Assembly: GCA_037441775.1 (NCBI GenBank)
Contig: JBBIRO010000008.1
Coordinates: 1 to 64,000, forward strand
Direction: 5' to 3'
Source: CAMTWB01 sp037441775
GTDB taxonomy: Bacteria > Desulfobacterota > Syntrophia > Syntrophales > CAMTWB01
DNA length: 64,000 nt
The notes under the pieces: model-generated
Told to the model about the DNA's origin: nothing
What the model saw: the letters and a program-made list of their open reading frames with translations, nothing else
The model's database searches: none
Position numbers and translations under genes: made by a program
Shown: positions 53,114 through 62,437 of the stretch, piece after piece
How positions within the stretch are numbered: the stretch's first letter is position 1
How the letters are laid out: each line of letters starts with the position of its first letter

Positions 53114-53188
53114 GGCTAACAACCGCATCAACTCGGACTGGCAATTCCGCTGCGCTCCATTGCCAGCCGATTATACGGAGCGTTGGCA
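53114..53188 (+). repeat. Integron-type attC recombination site 2
   Basis: 75 bases from GGCTAAC to GTTGGCA. Inner arms are CGGACTGGCAAT and ATTGCCAGCCG around CCGCTGCGCTCC. It aligns along its length with site 1. It lies 20 bases after the repeat-protein stop, the normal place for a cassette attC. Confidence 0.8.
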
Positions 53189-53217
53189 GAAATCATAAAC
53201 AATAAAAGGGGACGAGA

Positions 53218-53571
53218 ATGGCAAATTGGGATGGAATCAAGGCTAAGGTGGAAGCGAACGACAACGTATGCACTGTGATCATGAGCGAACTGAGGGATGC
53301 GACGGGAAAAGATAAGTTGGGGGTCCACGTCAGGACAGAAATAAGTAAAACTTTAGCGGGCATGGGTTTGGGTCATATTCCGCAAGAGTTGCCATCATAT
53401 CAGCATGAGTCTGTAAGGCTATACAAGCGAGGGACTCCTGTCGGTGATCTGATAGAAATAGTAATGATTCCCGGGGAATCGAATGACTTAAAATTGAAAG
53501 AACAGTTTCCGCAACAAACCGTTGATTACGCCAGGATCATTGAACAAATTAGGGAATTAGTTGCAGAATGA
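53218..53571 (+). CDS. Hypothetical cassette protein
   Basis: 117 residues, not recognised. Cytoplasmic by appearance: no signal peptide or membrane helix. The start (ANWDGIKAKVEANDN) and centre (VCTVIMSELRDATGKDKLG, VHVRTEISKTLAGMG) suggest an alpha/beta fold. The C-terminus is helical (VDYARIIEQIRELVAE). GGGG lies 6 bases before the ATG. It begins 30 bases after attC site 2, so it is cassette 3. Many cassette genes of this sort encode toxins, antitoxins or resistance factors, but nothing here shows which. Confidence 0.7.
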   Translation: MANWDGIKAKVEANDNVCTVIMSELRDATGKDKLGVHVRTEISKTLAGMGLGHIPQELPSYQHESVRLYKRGTPVGDLIEIVMIPGESNDLKLKEQFPQQTVDYARIIEQIRELVAE

Positions 53572-53778
53572 TTGCGTGCATTACTTATCAACCACTCAGT
53601 ACGAGAGGCAGTTCTATGAAGGGAAAATGGCGGCATAAAAATACTTCCGCTGCGCTTGAAAGCCTGCAGCCGTTAAGAGAGTGATGGCGGTAGCCCCGCC
53701 ATATTGCCTGGTTTTGTTTTGACTGCCTATTCCCCTGGACAATTTAGGCGCATAACAACCTCAGCCATCAACATTTGA
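53572..53778 (+). other. End of cassette region with possible truncated attC
   Basis: No gene. CATAACAACCTCAGC followed by CATCAAC (about 53752-53770) resembles the left half of sites 1 and 2, and is cut off by the 122-bp repeat starting at 53779. Another weak candidate, GCCGTTAAG near 53670, lacks clear partner arms. Confidence 0.3.
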
Positions 53779-53900
53779 CGGCTTCGTAAAAAGTCCGGAT
53801 GCTTAAGTTGTGCCGCATCACCAGTCACTCAAGGCGTACGTAAAGAACGCCTTATACCTCGTGATTTGTGCGCCTTGCCCCAAGGCCTTTTTAAAAAGCC
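53779..53900 (+). repeat. Dispersed 122-123 bp element, copy B
   Basis: 122 bases, from GGCTTCGTAAAAAGTCCGG to CTTTTTAAAAAGCC. It shares ends and interior order with copies A and C. It lies between the cassette remnant and mvaB, apparently replacing the right half of an attC-like site. Confidence 0.8.
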
Positions 53901-54036
53901 GCCCTCAAAACTTTCATTTATGTGATTTTTTACGAATGCTTCAATATTTCACGCCCGTTTGGTTATTGGCGGTTGTTCCGGTTTATGCTATAGGGAAATA
54001 AATCCAATCAAACTAGATGCATAAAAGGAGGAACAT

Positions 54037-54957
54037 ATGTATCTGCCCCCCCAGGTTACCATTGTCGAAGTCGGTCCCAGGGACGGCCTCCAGAATGAAG
54101 CCCAATTCGTCCCGACGGATAAGAAGATGGAGCTCATCGAAATGCTGAGCTTAACGGGTATTTCCAGAATTGAGATCACCTCATTTGTGCATCCCAAAGC
54201 AATCCCCCAGTTAATGGATTCGGATGAGGTTGCAAGAAGAGTCATTAAAAAACCCCATGTCACCTTCTCCACTCTGGTGCCTAACGAAAAAGGAATGGAG
54301 CGGGCAATCTCTGCCGGAGTATCAGAGATTGCCCTTTTTGTTTCGGCATCAGAGGCTCACAATCAGAAGAACGTGAAGATGTCCATCGCCGAGTCGCTCA
54401 AGGGCTTTAAGAATATTGCGCACCAGGCTCAGGAGCAAAAAATAACCATGCGGGGCTATGTGGTAACTGCTTTTGGCTGTCCCCTGGAAGGGATGATTCC
54501 TCCTGAACGAATCGAATTCATCATTAAAGAGTACCTGAGTCTGGGGGTACGGGAAATCGCTTTGGGAGATACTACGGGAATGGCGAATCCATTGCAGGTA
54601 AGCCGCCTGCTGCAAATGATTTTACCCAGTACCGGTAAGACCGCTGTCGCCCTTCACTTTCATGATACCCGGGGATTGGCTTTAGCCAACATTCTTACGG
54701 CATTGCAAGAGGGGGTCACAGTTTTCGATGGCGCAATCGGCGGGCTGGGCGGTTGTCCGTATGCTCCCGGGGCGTCCGGTAATGTTGCCACTGAAGACCT
54801 GGTTAACATGATGGAAGAAATGGGCATCGATACCGGTATTGATCTGGAGCGACTCCTTGATTGTGCCCGGTTGGCAAAAGACCTTATCGGCCGGCCATTG
54901 CCGGGTCACCTTGCTTCGGCCGGGAAAATATCCTGGCCTAAGGATACTGGCCAATGA
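54037..54957 (+). CDS. mvaB: Hydroxymethylglutaryl-CoA lyase
   Basis: 306 residues, full length TIM barrel of the HMG-CoA lyase/citramalate group. It has VEVGPRDGLQNE (substrate and metal), ITSFVHPKAIPQ, the metal histidines in ALHFHDTRGLALAN, and the signature loop GGLGGCPYAPGASGNV with the active cysteine. It cleaves HMG-CoA to acetyl-CoA and acetoacetate, as in leucine breakdown. AAGGAGG precedes the ATG. It overlaps the Nudix gene by 4 bases. Confidence 0.95.
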   Translation: MYLPPQVTIVEVGPRDGLQNEAQFVPTDKKMELIEMLSLTGISRIEITSFVHPKAIPQLMDSDEVARRVIKKPHVTFSTLVPNEKGMERAISAGVSEIALFVSASEAHNQKNVKMSIAESLKGFKNIAHQAQEQKITMRGYVVTAFGCPLEGMIPPERIEFIIKEYLSLGVREIALGDTTGMANPLQVSRLLQMILPSTGKTAVALHFHDTRGLALANILTALQEGVTVFDGAIGGLGGCPYAPGASGNVATEDLVNMMEEMGIDTGIDLERLLDCARLAKDLIGRPLPGHLASAGKISWPKDTGQ

Positions 54958-55433
54958 CTACAAATGCATCAAAATGCCCCCACTGCGGTAAAGAAATACC
55001 TGTCTATCGCAACCCCTTGCCAACGGTTGACATTATCGTGGAAATTCCCGACGGCAAAGTTATTCTGATAAAGAGGAAGAATCCCCCACCTGGCTGGGCC
55101 TTGCCCGGCGGATTCGTGGATTGGGGCGAATCGATCGAGGAAGCCGCCATCAGAGAGCTCAAGGAAGAGACTAATCTATCCGTTACCTCGCTCATCCAGA
55201 TGCGTACCTATTCCCGGCCGGACCGTGACCCCCGCTTCCATACCATCACCACTGTTTTTATTGCCCAAGCCGAAGGAATAGTCTTCCCTCAAGACGACGC
55301 CTGCGAAATAGGATTTTTTTCCCAGGAAAACTTGCCTCAGGATATGGCCTTTGACCACCGGGAGATTCTAAACGATTATTTCAATAATCCTGAGCGAAGC
55401 GTATCTGACGTCAAAATGTCTTATCTTCCCTGA
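54954..55433 (+). CDS. Nudix hydrolase with N-terminal zinc ribbon
   Basis: 159 residues. A zinc-binding start (CPHCGKEIP) precedes the Nudix box, which spans GGFVDWGESIEEA and RELKEET (about 48-70). The pattern fits ADP-ribose or NAD-type pyrophosphatases. It overlaps mvaB as ATGA, so both are made together, although no shared pathway is apparent. In the following gap 55434-55656, CCTGCCTATCG and CGATAGCAGG (about 55473-55503) form a hairpin. Confidence 0.92.
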   Translation: MTTNASKCPHCGKEIPVYRNPLPTVDIIVEIPDGKVILIKRKNPPPGWALPGGFVDWGESIEEAAIRELKEETNLSVTSLIQMRTYSRPDRDPRFHTITTVFIAQAEGIVFPQDDACEIGFFSQENLPQDMAFDHREILNDYFNNPERSVSDVKMSYLP

Positions 55434-55656
55434 ATTTGATCGCCTGAACGCAAAAAGGCTATGGTGAAGCCCTGCCTATCGAGTCCGACCTTACGATAGC
55501 AGGACGTCAGAATAACCGCCGGTCCGAGGCTGTCGCAGACTACATCAGAATCAGGAAATAGGGGAGATAAACGGATAAATATCGGCTATGTTCACAAACC
55601 CCTCCCCTCAAGCCAAGTAAGGGGGGGGGACTGATCCCTTCCGTTCCATTGGCCGT

Positions 55657-57162
55657 CTATGACTCCTCCCGGAACGCTTCCTCACGCTTTTTGTATAATG
55701 CCGGAATACATGCCAGAAGCAGGGCCAGAACGGCCAGCCCCAGCAGGGTCGCGCTGATGGGCCGTTGTAGGAAAACCATCGGGTCGCCACGGGAAAGGAG
55801 CAGCGCCCGGCGCAGATACTCTTCCATGAGGGGCCCCAAAATAAAAGCCAGGAGCATCGGCGCCGGCTCACAGTCCAGTTTGGTGAAGATGTAACCCAAT
55901 ATCCCGAAGATCGCCATAAAGTAGATATCAAACTCGGCATTTTTCAGGCTGAATACGCCGATCGCGCAAAAAACCAGAATCGCCGGAAACAACAGGCGGT
56001 AGGGCACCATGATTATCCGCACCCACATTCCGATCAAGGGCAGGTTCAAGATGACAAGAAAAAAGTTGCCGATCCACATGGAAACGATAATCCCCCAAAA
56101 CAATGCCGGCTGCTGCGTAATTACCGCCGGTCCCGGCTGGATGCCTTGAATAATCATGGCGCCAACCATGAGGGCCATTACCGGATTGGATGGTATCCCG
56201 AGGGTTAAAAGCGGGATAAACGAGGTCTGGGCGCCGGCGTTATTGGCCGATTCAGGGGCCGCAACACCTTCGATTGCGCCCTTCCCGAATTCAGCCGAGT
56301 TCTTGGAAATCTTCTTTTCTATGGAATAGGCGGCAAATGATCCCAGAATTGAGCCGCTACCGGGCAGGATTCCCAGTGACGAGCCGATAGCCGTCCCGCG
56401 GAGAATTGGCATGATCATGCGCTTCCAATCCTCCCTGGTCGGCATCAGACTGGTTATTTTTGTCACTATTTCTGAGCGGAGCCTTTCGTTCTCCAGGTTG
56501 CGGATAATCTCACCCAGGCCGAACATGCCCATTGCCACCACGACAAAACCAATGCCATCGGCCAGCTCGGGTATACCGAAGGTAAATCTCTGGAGGCCGG
56601 AGTTGACATCCGTGCCGACCAGCCCTAAAAGCAGGCCCAGCACGACCATGCCGACGGCGTGTAGAAGCGACCCCTGGGCCAGTACCACTGCGGCGATCAG
56701 TCCCAGCACCATCAGGGAAAAATAATCCGCGGCACCAAACTTGAGGGCCATCTCGGCCAAAGGCGGCGCGAACAGGGCCAACAGGAGGGTTGCGACAGTT
56801 CCGGCAAAAAATGAGCCGATAGCGGCTGTGGCCAGCGCCACGCCGGCCCGTCCCCGCCTGGCCATCTGGTAACCGTCCAGAGTGGTGACCACCGATGCCG
56901 CTTCGCCAGGCAGATTCACTAGAATGGAAGTGGTGGATCCGCCGTACTGGGAGCCGTAGTAAATGCCCGCCAGCATGATCAAGGCGGAAACCGGCGGCAG
57001 CGTGAAGGTGATAGGCAGGAGCATGGCGATGGTCGCCGTAGGCCCCAGTCCGGGTAAAACACCGATCAGGGTACCGAGGAAAACGCCGATCAGGCAGTAC
57101 AACAGATTGGCCCAGGTCAGGGCCGTATCAAAACCTAAACTAAGGTTGGCAAGCAGTTCCAT
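55657..57162 (-). CDS. tctA: Tripartite tricarboxylate transporter large membrane subunit TctA
   Basis: 501 residues with about a dozen membrane helices. Family motifs are GVLPGLGPTATIAMLLPIT, YYGSQYGGSTTSILVNLPG, and a second-half GILPGSGSILGSFAAY with ESANNAGAQTSFIPLLTLGIP. It is the permease that receives a carboxylate from TctC. AAAGG lies 4 bases before the ATG. It is 27 bases downstream of tctB. Confidence 0.95.
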   Translation of the reverse strand: MELLANLSLGFDTALTWANLLYCLIGVFLGTLIGVLPGLGPTATIAMLLPITFTLPPVSALIMLAGIYYGSQYGGSTTSILVNLPGEAASVVTTLDGYQMARRGRAGVALATAAIGSFFAGTVATLLLALFAPPLAEMALKFGAADYFSLMVLGLIAAVVLAQGSLLHAVGMVVLGLLLGLVGTDVNSGLQRFTFGIPELADGIGFVVVAMGMFGLGEIIRNLENERLRSEIVTKITSLMPTREDWKRMIMPILRGTAIGSSLGILPGSGSILGSFAAYSIEKKISKNSAEFGKGAIEGVAAPESANNAGAQTSFIPLLTLGIPSNPVMALMVGAMIIQGIQPGPAVITQQPALFWGIIVSMWIGNFFLVILNLPLIGMWVRIIMVPYRLLFPAILVFCAIGVFSLKNAEFDIYFMAIFGILGYIFTKLDCEPAPMLLAFILGPLMEEYLRRALLLSRGDPMVFLQRPISATLLGLAVLALLLACIPALYKKREEAFREES

Positions 57163-57189
57163 GGTGCCTTTATAGTTGTATTGCGTTCA

Positions 57190-57651
57190 TTAGCGGGTTA
57201 ACCACGAACCAAATATCGGCAGCGGCACTCCAAGGCCCTTTAGAAATACCAGAATACAAAAAATGGTCAGTCCTGCCGCCAGAGCGAGGGACTCCGCCCA
57301 GCGAAACCTGATGCTGGCATAGGCGCTGAGAATTATCAAGGTCGGCAGGGCGATAACTAGACCGGCGCCCCGGACAATAAGACCAAAAAGGATTATCGCC
57401 GCGGTGACCAAAAGGAGGCCCCGAAAGGCGAATGCTGTAATCGGAGTGCCCGGCTGGATAAACGAACGCGTCAGGGAAATAATGCCAATGATTATCAGCA
57501 GGCTGCTTAGAAGCGTGGGGAAATAGGCCGGGCCCATCTTGAGGGAACTGCCCAGCGGATAATTCTGGCTGATTAGAAGAAACATCCCCCCCACGGCCAT
57601 ATAGATTATGCCGGTCCAGAAATCTTTGGTATTTTTTATGTTCGCGGTCAA
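57190..57651 (-). CDS. tctB: Tripartite tricarboxylate transporter small membrane subunit TctB
   Basis: 153 residues from a TTG at 57651, preferred because AAGGAG sits 6 bases before it; an ATG at 57696 would add 15 residues but has no good site. Four membrane helices are visible, including FWTGIIYMAVGGMFLLIS and a pair at the C-terminus, as usual for TctB. The MGPAYFPTLLSSLLI segment is the family hallmark. It partners TctA. Confidence 0.88.
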   Translation of the reverse strand: MTANIKNTKDFWTGIIYMAVGGMFLLISQNYPLGSSLKMGPAYFPTLLSSLLIIIGIISLTRSFIQPGTPITAFAFRGLLLVTAAIILFGLIVRGAGLVIALPTLIILSAYASIRFRWAESLALAAGLTIFCILVFLKGLGVPLPIFGSWLTR

Positions 57652-57786
57652 GGCATTCTCCTTAAGGAGGGAAAATGGCGTAGCTTTGTTGACCATTCGC
57701 CTGGGATGATGAACCCCGGCGCAGGGACTAATTTCGAGAGAAACAGCGTATGTTCTAAAAATGTTTAGGCTATAGGCCGCTGAGGC

Positions 57787-57810
57787 AGGGGCGAATAATT
57801 ATTCGCCCCT
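57787..57810. repeat. Perfect 24-bp palindrome between tctC and tctB
   Basis: Arms AGGGGCGAATAA and TTATTCGCCCCT meet without a loop (57787-57810). It looks like the GTAGGGGCGA-type palindromes spread in many bacterial genomes. In the tct transcript it could stabilise the upstream tctC part. Confidence 0.6.
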
Positions 57811-57821
57811 ACCTGTAGGTG

Positions 57822-58796
57822 CTAGTCGGCATAAATGCCGGCCTTTTTGATGATTGGCCCCCATTTGTCGATTTCGGATTTAAGCTGAGTGCGCAGCGCC
57901 TCCGGAACGGCACGCGATTCGTGCATCACCTCGATGCCCAGTTCCGCGCAGCGCTGTCTGAGGGTGGGGTCTTTGAGCGACTCCTGTAGAACTTGAGAAA
58001 GCCTGTCAATGATCGCTTTTGGTGTGCCTTTGGGAGCGTAGAGACCATTCCAGACGGCCACCTCAAAATTCGGCAGGCCGGCCTCATGAAGTGTCGGCAC
58101 ATCGGGAAGAACCGGCAGCCGCTTCTTGGTTGTCACACCGATGATCTTAATCCTGCCGCCCTTGATCTGGCTGATGGTATTGTTTACCTGGTCGCACATG
58201 ATGTCCACCTGGCCGCCGAGCAGGTCATTCATGGCCGGTCCGGTGCCACCATAGGGAACGGTGGTCAGGTCGGTATGGATTGCCGTCTGGAAGAGCATCC
58301 CGCAGAGGTGGGCGGCGGATCCGATACCGGCATTGGCCAGGTTGATCTTCTGCCGATGGGTCTTAATGTAGGCCAGAAGTTCCTTGAGGTCATTGGGTGG
58401 GAGGTCCTTCTTGGTAACCAGGGTCATGGGAATGTCGGCAACCAGGCCAATCGGCTCGAAGTCACTGATCGGGTCATAGGCAAGTTTGCGATAGAGGGAT
58501 ACGGCGGTGGAATGGCCGATATGGTGGATGAAAATGGTATAGCCATCCGGCGCGGATTTGGCAACCCGGGCCGCGGCGACCGTACCGCCCGCTCCGGCTA
58601 CATTTTCCACGATAACCTGGGTCTTGAGCGCCGCACCCATCGGCCGCGCCAAAAGACGGGCGACGACGTCGGTTGGCCCGCCGGCTGCAAACGGCACAAT
58701 GATGGTGATTACCTTCGACGGGTACTGATCCGCAAAAACCTGGGGTACGAAGAAAAAAGAAAGACAGATAAGAACTCGTAAAATCTTTGCAACCAC
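57822..58796 (-). CDS. tctC: TctC/Bug-type solute-binding protein
   Basis: 324 residues. The signal peptide is cut after VFA near residue 22. The mature start YPSKVITIIVPFAAGGPTDVVAR and the VENVAGAGGTVAAARVAKSAPDGYT loop are classic Bug-family ligand residues. It captures an organic acid in the periplasm. The start is GTG with GGAGG in front. It is first of the tctCBA operon, divergent from larA, so both may answer one substrate. Confidence 0.95.
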   Translation of the reverse strand: MVAKILRVLICLSFFFVPQVFADQYPSKVITIIVPFAAGGPTDVVARLLARPMGAALKTQVIVENVAGAGGTVAAARVAKSAPDGYTIFIHHIGHSTAVSLYRKLAYDPISDFEPIGLVADIPMTLVTKKDLPPNDLKELLAYIKTHRQKINLANAGIGSAAHLCGMLFQTAIHTDLTTVPYGGTGPAMNDLLGGQVDIMCDQVNNTISQIKGGRIKIIGVTTKKRLPVLPDVPTLHEAGLPNFEVAVWNGLYAPKGTPKAIIDRLSQVLQESLKDPTLRQRCAELGIEVMHESRAVPEALRTQLKSEIDKWGPIIKKAGIYAD

Positions 58797-59078
58797 GGTA
58801 CACCTCCAAAAAAGTTGAATTGCTGTTGATTATTTCTCCAACTGTGCGTACTTCGGCTTGCTAGACTTAAGGAAAATCGATTTGGATGTCAATAGGTTTT
58901 TTACATCAGGCCGCGTCGGCGTCCTGGAATCAGGTCTCCCATTCTACGGGAAGCCAAAAAAGAGCTTTGCGGTTTTTTTCTGAAGTCGTCTTACTGAAAG
59001 AAGGCGGTTTTTTAAGCTTGAACCGGATTGCCGTCTTGCTATATAAAAAATTCGTAAAATGGCTGAAAGGAGTGGGCA

Positions 59079-60311
59079 GTGAACATAGCGGATGATAAAA
59101 TCAGGGAAATTATCGATGCGAAAACACCTCGTGAATTATATGAAAATAAACGGGTACTGGTCCTGACGCCGGATGGTTCGCGGACCTGTCCACTGCCTTT
59201 AATGATCCGCACCTTGGGGGAGATAATTGGCAGCAGGGCGGCCAAATTGGATTTCATGGTGGCTCTGGGCACCCATCCCGTCCTGACTGAGGCCAAGATA
59301 TTGGAACTCTATGGCCTGTCTCCGGAAGAGCGGGTGGGGAAGTTCGGCAGGTCTGACTTTTTATCGCACCGTTGGGACCTGCCGGAAACTTTTCATTGTC
59401 TGGGAGAGCTGACGGCCGAGGAGGTGGAGGATGCCTCCGGCGGCCTGATGCAGGGGCCGGTTCCGATAGTCATCAATAAAAAAATCTTCGACTATGACCT
59501 GATTATTATTCTCGGGCCGGTCTTTCCGCACGAGGTCGTCGGCTTCTCCGGCGGCGCCAAATATCTGTTTCCGGGTATTTCCGGCGGCGATTTTCTTCAC
59601 TTCTTTCATTGGTTGGGGGCATTGATCACGTGCCGGAAGATTATTGGCCGGAAAAATACGCCGGTGAGAAGGGTAATTAATCTGGCCATGGAGAAGATTG
59701 ACCGGCCGATACATTGCATCTCCCTGGTAGTTGACGCGAATGCAGGGCTGCGAGGGCTTTTCGTGGGTAATCCCCGGGATGCCTGGTCGGAGGCGGCGGA
59801 CCTGTCTGCGGAGATTCACATCAAAAAAATGAATAGACCATTCAGGATTGTCCTGGGCATTGCCCCGGCCATGTACGATGAGATCTGGACGGCGGGCAAG
59901 GTGATGTACAAGCTGGAGCAGGTTGTCGCCGATGGGGGGACGCTGATCATTTATGCTCCCCATATTCGTGAGATCGCGGCGGCCTGGGGTAAAGAGATTG
60001 AACGGATCGGCTACCATGTCCGGGATTATTTCCTGGCCCGGATGGATGATTTCCGGGATGTTCCCTTGGGTGTCCTGGCCCATTCCACCCACGTCCGCGG
60101 CGATGGCACCTTTGAGGCGGGCATCGAGAAACCGCGCATCAATGTAATTTTGGCAACTGCGATTCCCTCGGAGATCTGCCAGCGGATCAATCTTGGTTAT
60201 CTCGATCCGGCTCAAATCCGTGTTTCCGATTACCAGGGCCGTAAAGACGATGGCATTCTCTGCGTCGATCACGCGGGAGAAATTCTCTACCGGCTGGAGT
60301 CCGAGGATTGA
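59079..60311 (+). CDS. LarA-family nickel-pincer racemase/epimerase (DUF2088)
   Basis: 410 residues. The residues that hold the nickel-pincer nucleotide in lactate racemase are all in place: Arg35 in PDGSR, His66 in GTHP, His151 and Lys161 in HEVVGFSGGAK (spacing 10), and His177 (16 on). So it should be active, given LarB/C/E-made cofactor, which is not encoded here. The neighbours gntK and gnd point to a sugar acid rather than lactate; LarA relatives that epimerise gluconate at C2 have been described. The start is GTG with AAGGAG. The gene ends 1 base before gntK. Confidence 0.85.
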   Translation: MNIADDKIREIIDAKTPRELYENKRVLVLTPDGSRTCPLPLMIRTLGEIIGSRAAKLDFMVALGTHPVLTEAKILELYGLSPEERVGKFGRSDFLSHRWDLPETFHCLGELTAEEVEDASGGLMQGPVPIVINKKIFDYDLIIILGPVFPHEVVGFSGGAKYLFPGISGGDFLHFFHWLGALITCRKIIGRKNTPVRRVINLAMEKIDRPIHCISLVVDANAGLRGLFVGNPRDAWSEAADLSAEIHIKKMNRPFRIVLGIAPAMYDEIWTAGKVMYKLEQVVADGGTLIIYAPHIREIAAAWGKEIERIGYHVRDYFLARMDDFRDVPLGVLAHSTHVRGDGTFEAGIEKPRINVILATAIPSEICQRINLGYLDPAQIRVSDYQGRKDDGILCVDHAGEILYRLESED

Positions 60312-60312
60312 G

Positions 60313-60807
60313 ATGATTTTAGTTGTAATGGGGCCGATGGGCTCGGGTAAGACGACCATCGGGAAGCTTCTGGCGAGCAGATTCGGCTGGCCCTTTTACG
60401 AGGGCGATGATTTTCATCCGCCGGAAAACGTGGCCAAGATGCAAGCCGGGATACCGCTTACGGACGATGACCGCAGGCCCTGGCTGGAAACGCTGCGAGG
60501 GATCATCGACGAGCGGCTGCAAGAGGGGGCGAACGCGATCCTGGCCTGCTCAGCGCTGAAGGAGACTTACCGACAGATGCTCGGGGTGGACCAGAAAACC
60601 GTGATCACCGTTTATCTACGGGGTTCCTTCGAACTGGTGCGCCGGCGGGTTGAAGGGCGCGAGCATCGTTACATGAATAAAAACCTGTTGCGGAGCCAGT
60701 TTAATGCTCTGGAGGAGCCGGAGGCGGGGCTGACGTTGGACGCTACGGCTAGCCCCGACGAGATCGTCGATATTATTTCGGCGCAACTTAAGATAAACGG
60801 ACGATAA
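60313..60807 (+). CDS. gntK: Gluconokinase
   Basis: 164 residues from the ATG at 60313; a longer frame from 60193 overlaps larA and is not believed. It has the P-loop GPMGSGKTT, the substrate loop EGDDFHPPENVAKMQAGIPL, and the LACSALKETYRQ segment of the GntK family. It phosphorylates D-gluconate to 6-phosphogluconate. It lies between the LarA-like gene and gnd, so the product is used next door. Confidence 0.95.
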   Translation: MILVVMGPMGSGKTTIGKLLASRFGWPFYEGDDFHPPENVAKMQAGIPLTDDDRRPWLETLRGIIDERLQEGANAILACSALKETYRQMLGVDQKTVITVYLRGSFELVRRRVEGREHRYMNKNLLRSQFNALEEPEAGLTLDATASPDEIVDIISAQLKINGR

Positions 60808-60925
60808 CCACCTCCATATTTTAGTGAATAGATCAAATTGTAAAACACCTGGCAAGGCCGCAACGGAGTGTTCACCTCCGCAAGGCGCATAAAAGCGGCA
60901 TGTTTTGGAAACCGAAGGGACGCTT

Positions 60926-62332
60926 ATGGAATCACGGGATATCGGCTTGATCGGTCTGGCCGTCATGGGCCAGAGCTTGGTCCTCAACATGGAGCGAAAC
61001 GGTTTTGGCGTGGCCGTCTACAACCGGGGCAGCAATGTCACTGCCGATTTCATTAGCGGTAAAGCTTGCGGCAAGAACATAAGCGGAACTTTCAGCGTGG
61101 AAGAATTGCTGGCAGCTCTGAAAAAGCCACGGAAAATCATGATTATGGTTAAGGCGGGGGCGCCGGTTGATACGGTGATCGCCCAACTTAAACCCCATCT
61201 GATGCCGCAGGACCTGGTAATGGATTGCGGCAACTCCCGGTTTTCCGATACTGACCGCCGCTGTCAGGAAATGCTCGCTATGGGAATCCACTACCTGGGA
61301 GTTGGTGTCTCCGGTGGTGAGGAGGGCGCTCTCTTAGGGCCCAGCATCATGCCGGGGGGGGAACGTCAAGCATATACCCTGGTGGAACCGGTCTTACGAT
61401 CAATTGCGGCCCGAGTGGATGGAGATCCCTGCGTTGCCTGGATGGGACCGCGCGGGGCGGGACACTTCGTCAAGATGGTTCATAATGCCATTGAATACGG
61501 AGATATGCAGCTAATTGCCGAGGCCTACGACCTCCTCCGCCGCGGCTTGGGACTTTCATCCCATCAGATTCACGAGGTATTTGGCCTATGGAATGAAGGC
61601 CCCCTCTCATCCTATCTCATAGAAATTACAGCAAAGATTTTAAGCGTAACCGACCATGAAACGAATAGGCCTCTGGTGGAAATGATCCTGGATCAGGCCC
61701 AACAGAAGGGCACGGGGCGTTGGAGCGTCGAGGCTGCCATCGATCTAGGCGTTCCCGTTCCGACCATCGCGGCCGCTCTTGACGCTCGGACGATCTCCTT
61801 GTACCGTCAGGAACGGGAGGAAGCCGCCCGAGTTTTTCCCCTTTCTCTCTCGTCACTTGCGGGCAATCGCGATGACCTGATTCGGGCTTTGGAAGATGCC
61901 CTCTATGTGGCTAAAATCTGTTCTTATGCCCAGGGGATGGCGCTTTTACATCATGCCAGCGCTGAATTTGGTTACCAACTTAACTATGGGGAAATCGCCC
62001 GGATCTGGCGAGGTGGCTGCATCATCAGAGCTCGATTTTTAGACGATGTCCGGGCGGCTTTTCAAGAAAAACCTGATCTTGCCAATTTGCTGGTAGCGCC
62101 GTTTTTCCGCGATGCCGTGATCATGCGGCAGCAGGCCCTGCGGGAGGTTGTGTGTTTGGGCGCCCGGGCGGGAATTCCGCTGCCGGGGATGAGCGCGTCA
62201 TTAGCCTACTTCGATTCCTATCGTAGCAGGTGCCTGCCCGCTAATCTGACTCAGGCCCAGCGCGACTACTTTGGCGCCCACACCTACCGCCGGGTCGATA
62301 GAGAGGGGATGTTCCATACCCAATGGTCCTAG
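60926..62332 (+). CDS. gnd: 6-phosphogluconate dehydrogenase, decarboxylating
   Basis: 468 residues from the ATG at 60926 (AAGGG, 7 bases). Cofactor loop GLAVMGQSLVLNM, substrate loop GVSGGEEGALLGPSIMPGG, catalytic Lys-His region KMVHNAIEYGDMQL, and the C-terminal tail GAHTYRRVDREGMFHTQW are complete. It gives ribulose 5-phosphate, CO2 and NAD(P)H. With gntK it forms a gluconate shunt that needs no glucose-6-phosphate dehydrogenase. A short hairpin (CCTAACGG/CCGTTAGG, about 62340-62360) follows without a T-run. Confidence 0.97.
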   Translation: MESRDIGLIGLAVMGQSLVLNMERNGFGVAVYNRGSNVTADFISGKACGKNISGTFSVEELLAALKKPRKIMIMVKAGAPVDTVIAQLKPHLMPQDLVMDCGNSRFSDTDRRCQEMLAMGIHYLGVGVSGGEEGALLGPSIMPGGERQAYTLVEPVLRSIAARVDGDPCVAWMGPRGAGHFVKMVHNAIEYGDMQLIAEAYDLLRRGLGLSSHQIHEVFGLWNEGPLSSYLIEITAKILSVTDHETNRPLVEMILDQAQQKGTGRWSVEAAIDLGVPVPTIAAALDARTISLYRQEREEAARVFPLSLSSLAGNRDDLIRALEDALYVAKICSYAQGMALLHHASAEFGYQLNYGEIARIWRGGCIIRARFLDDVRAAFQEKPDLANLLVAPFFRDAVIMRQQALREVVCLGARAGIPLPGMSASLAYFDSYRSRCLPANLTQAQRDYFGAHTYRRVDREGMFHTQWS

Positions 62333-62437
62333 CTCAAAACCTAACGGGGAGTCCGTTAGGGGTGGTTCGCGCATCGCCTCGTTAGGAAGACGAACAATGG
62401 CAAGTCTAAAATCGAACTTTGCATGAAAGGAGTGCAT

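Noticed and set aside
53640..53700. A further attC site
   Set aside because: GCCGTTAAG resembles a core, but no matching left core or inner arms could be aligned.
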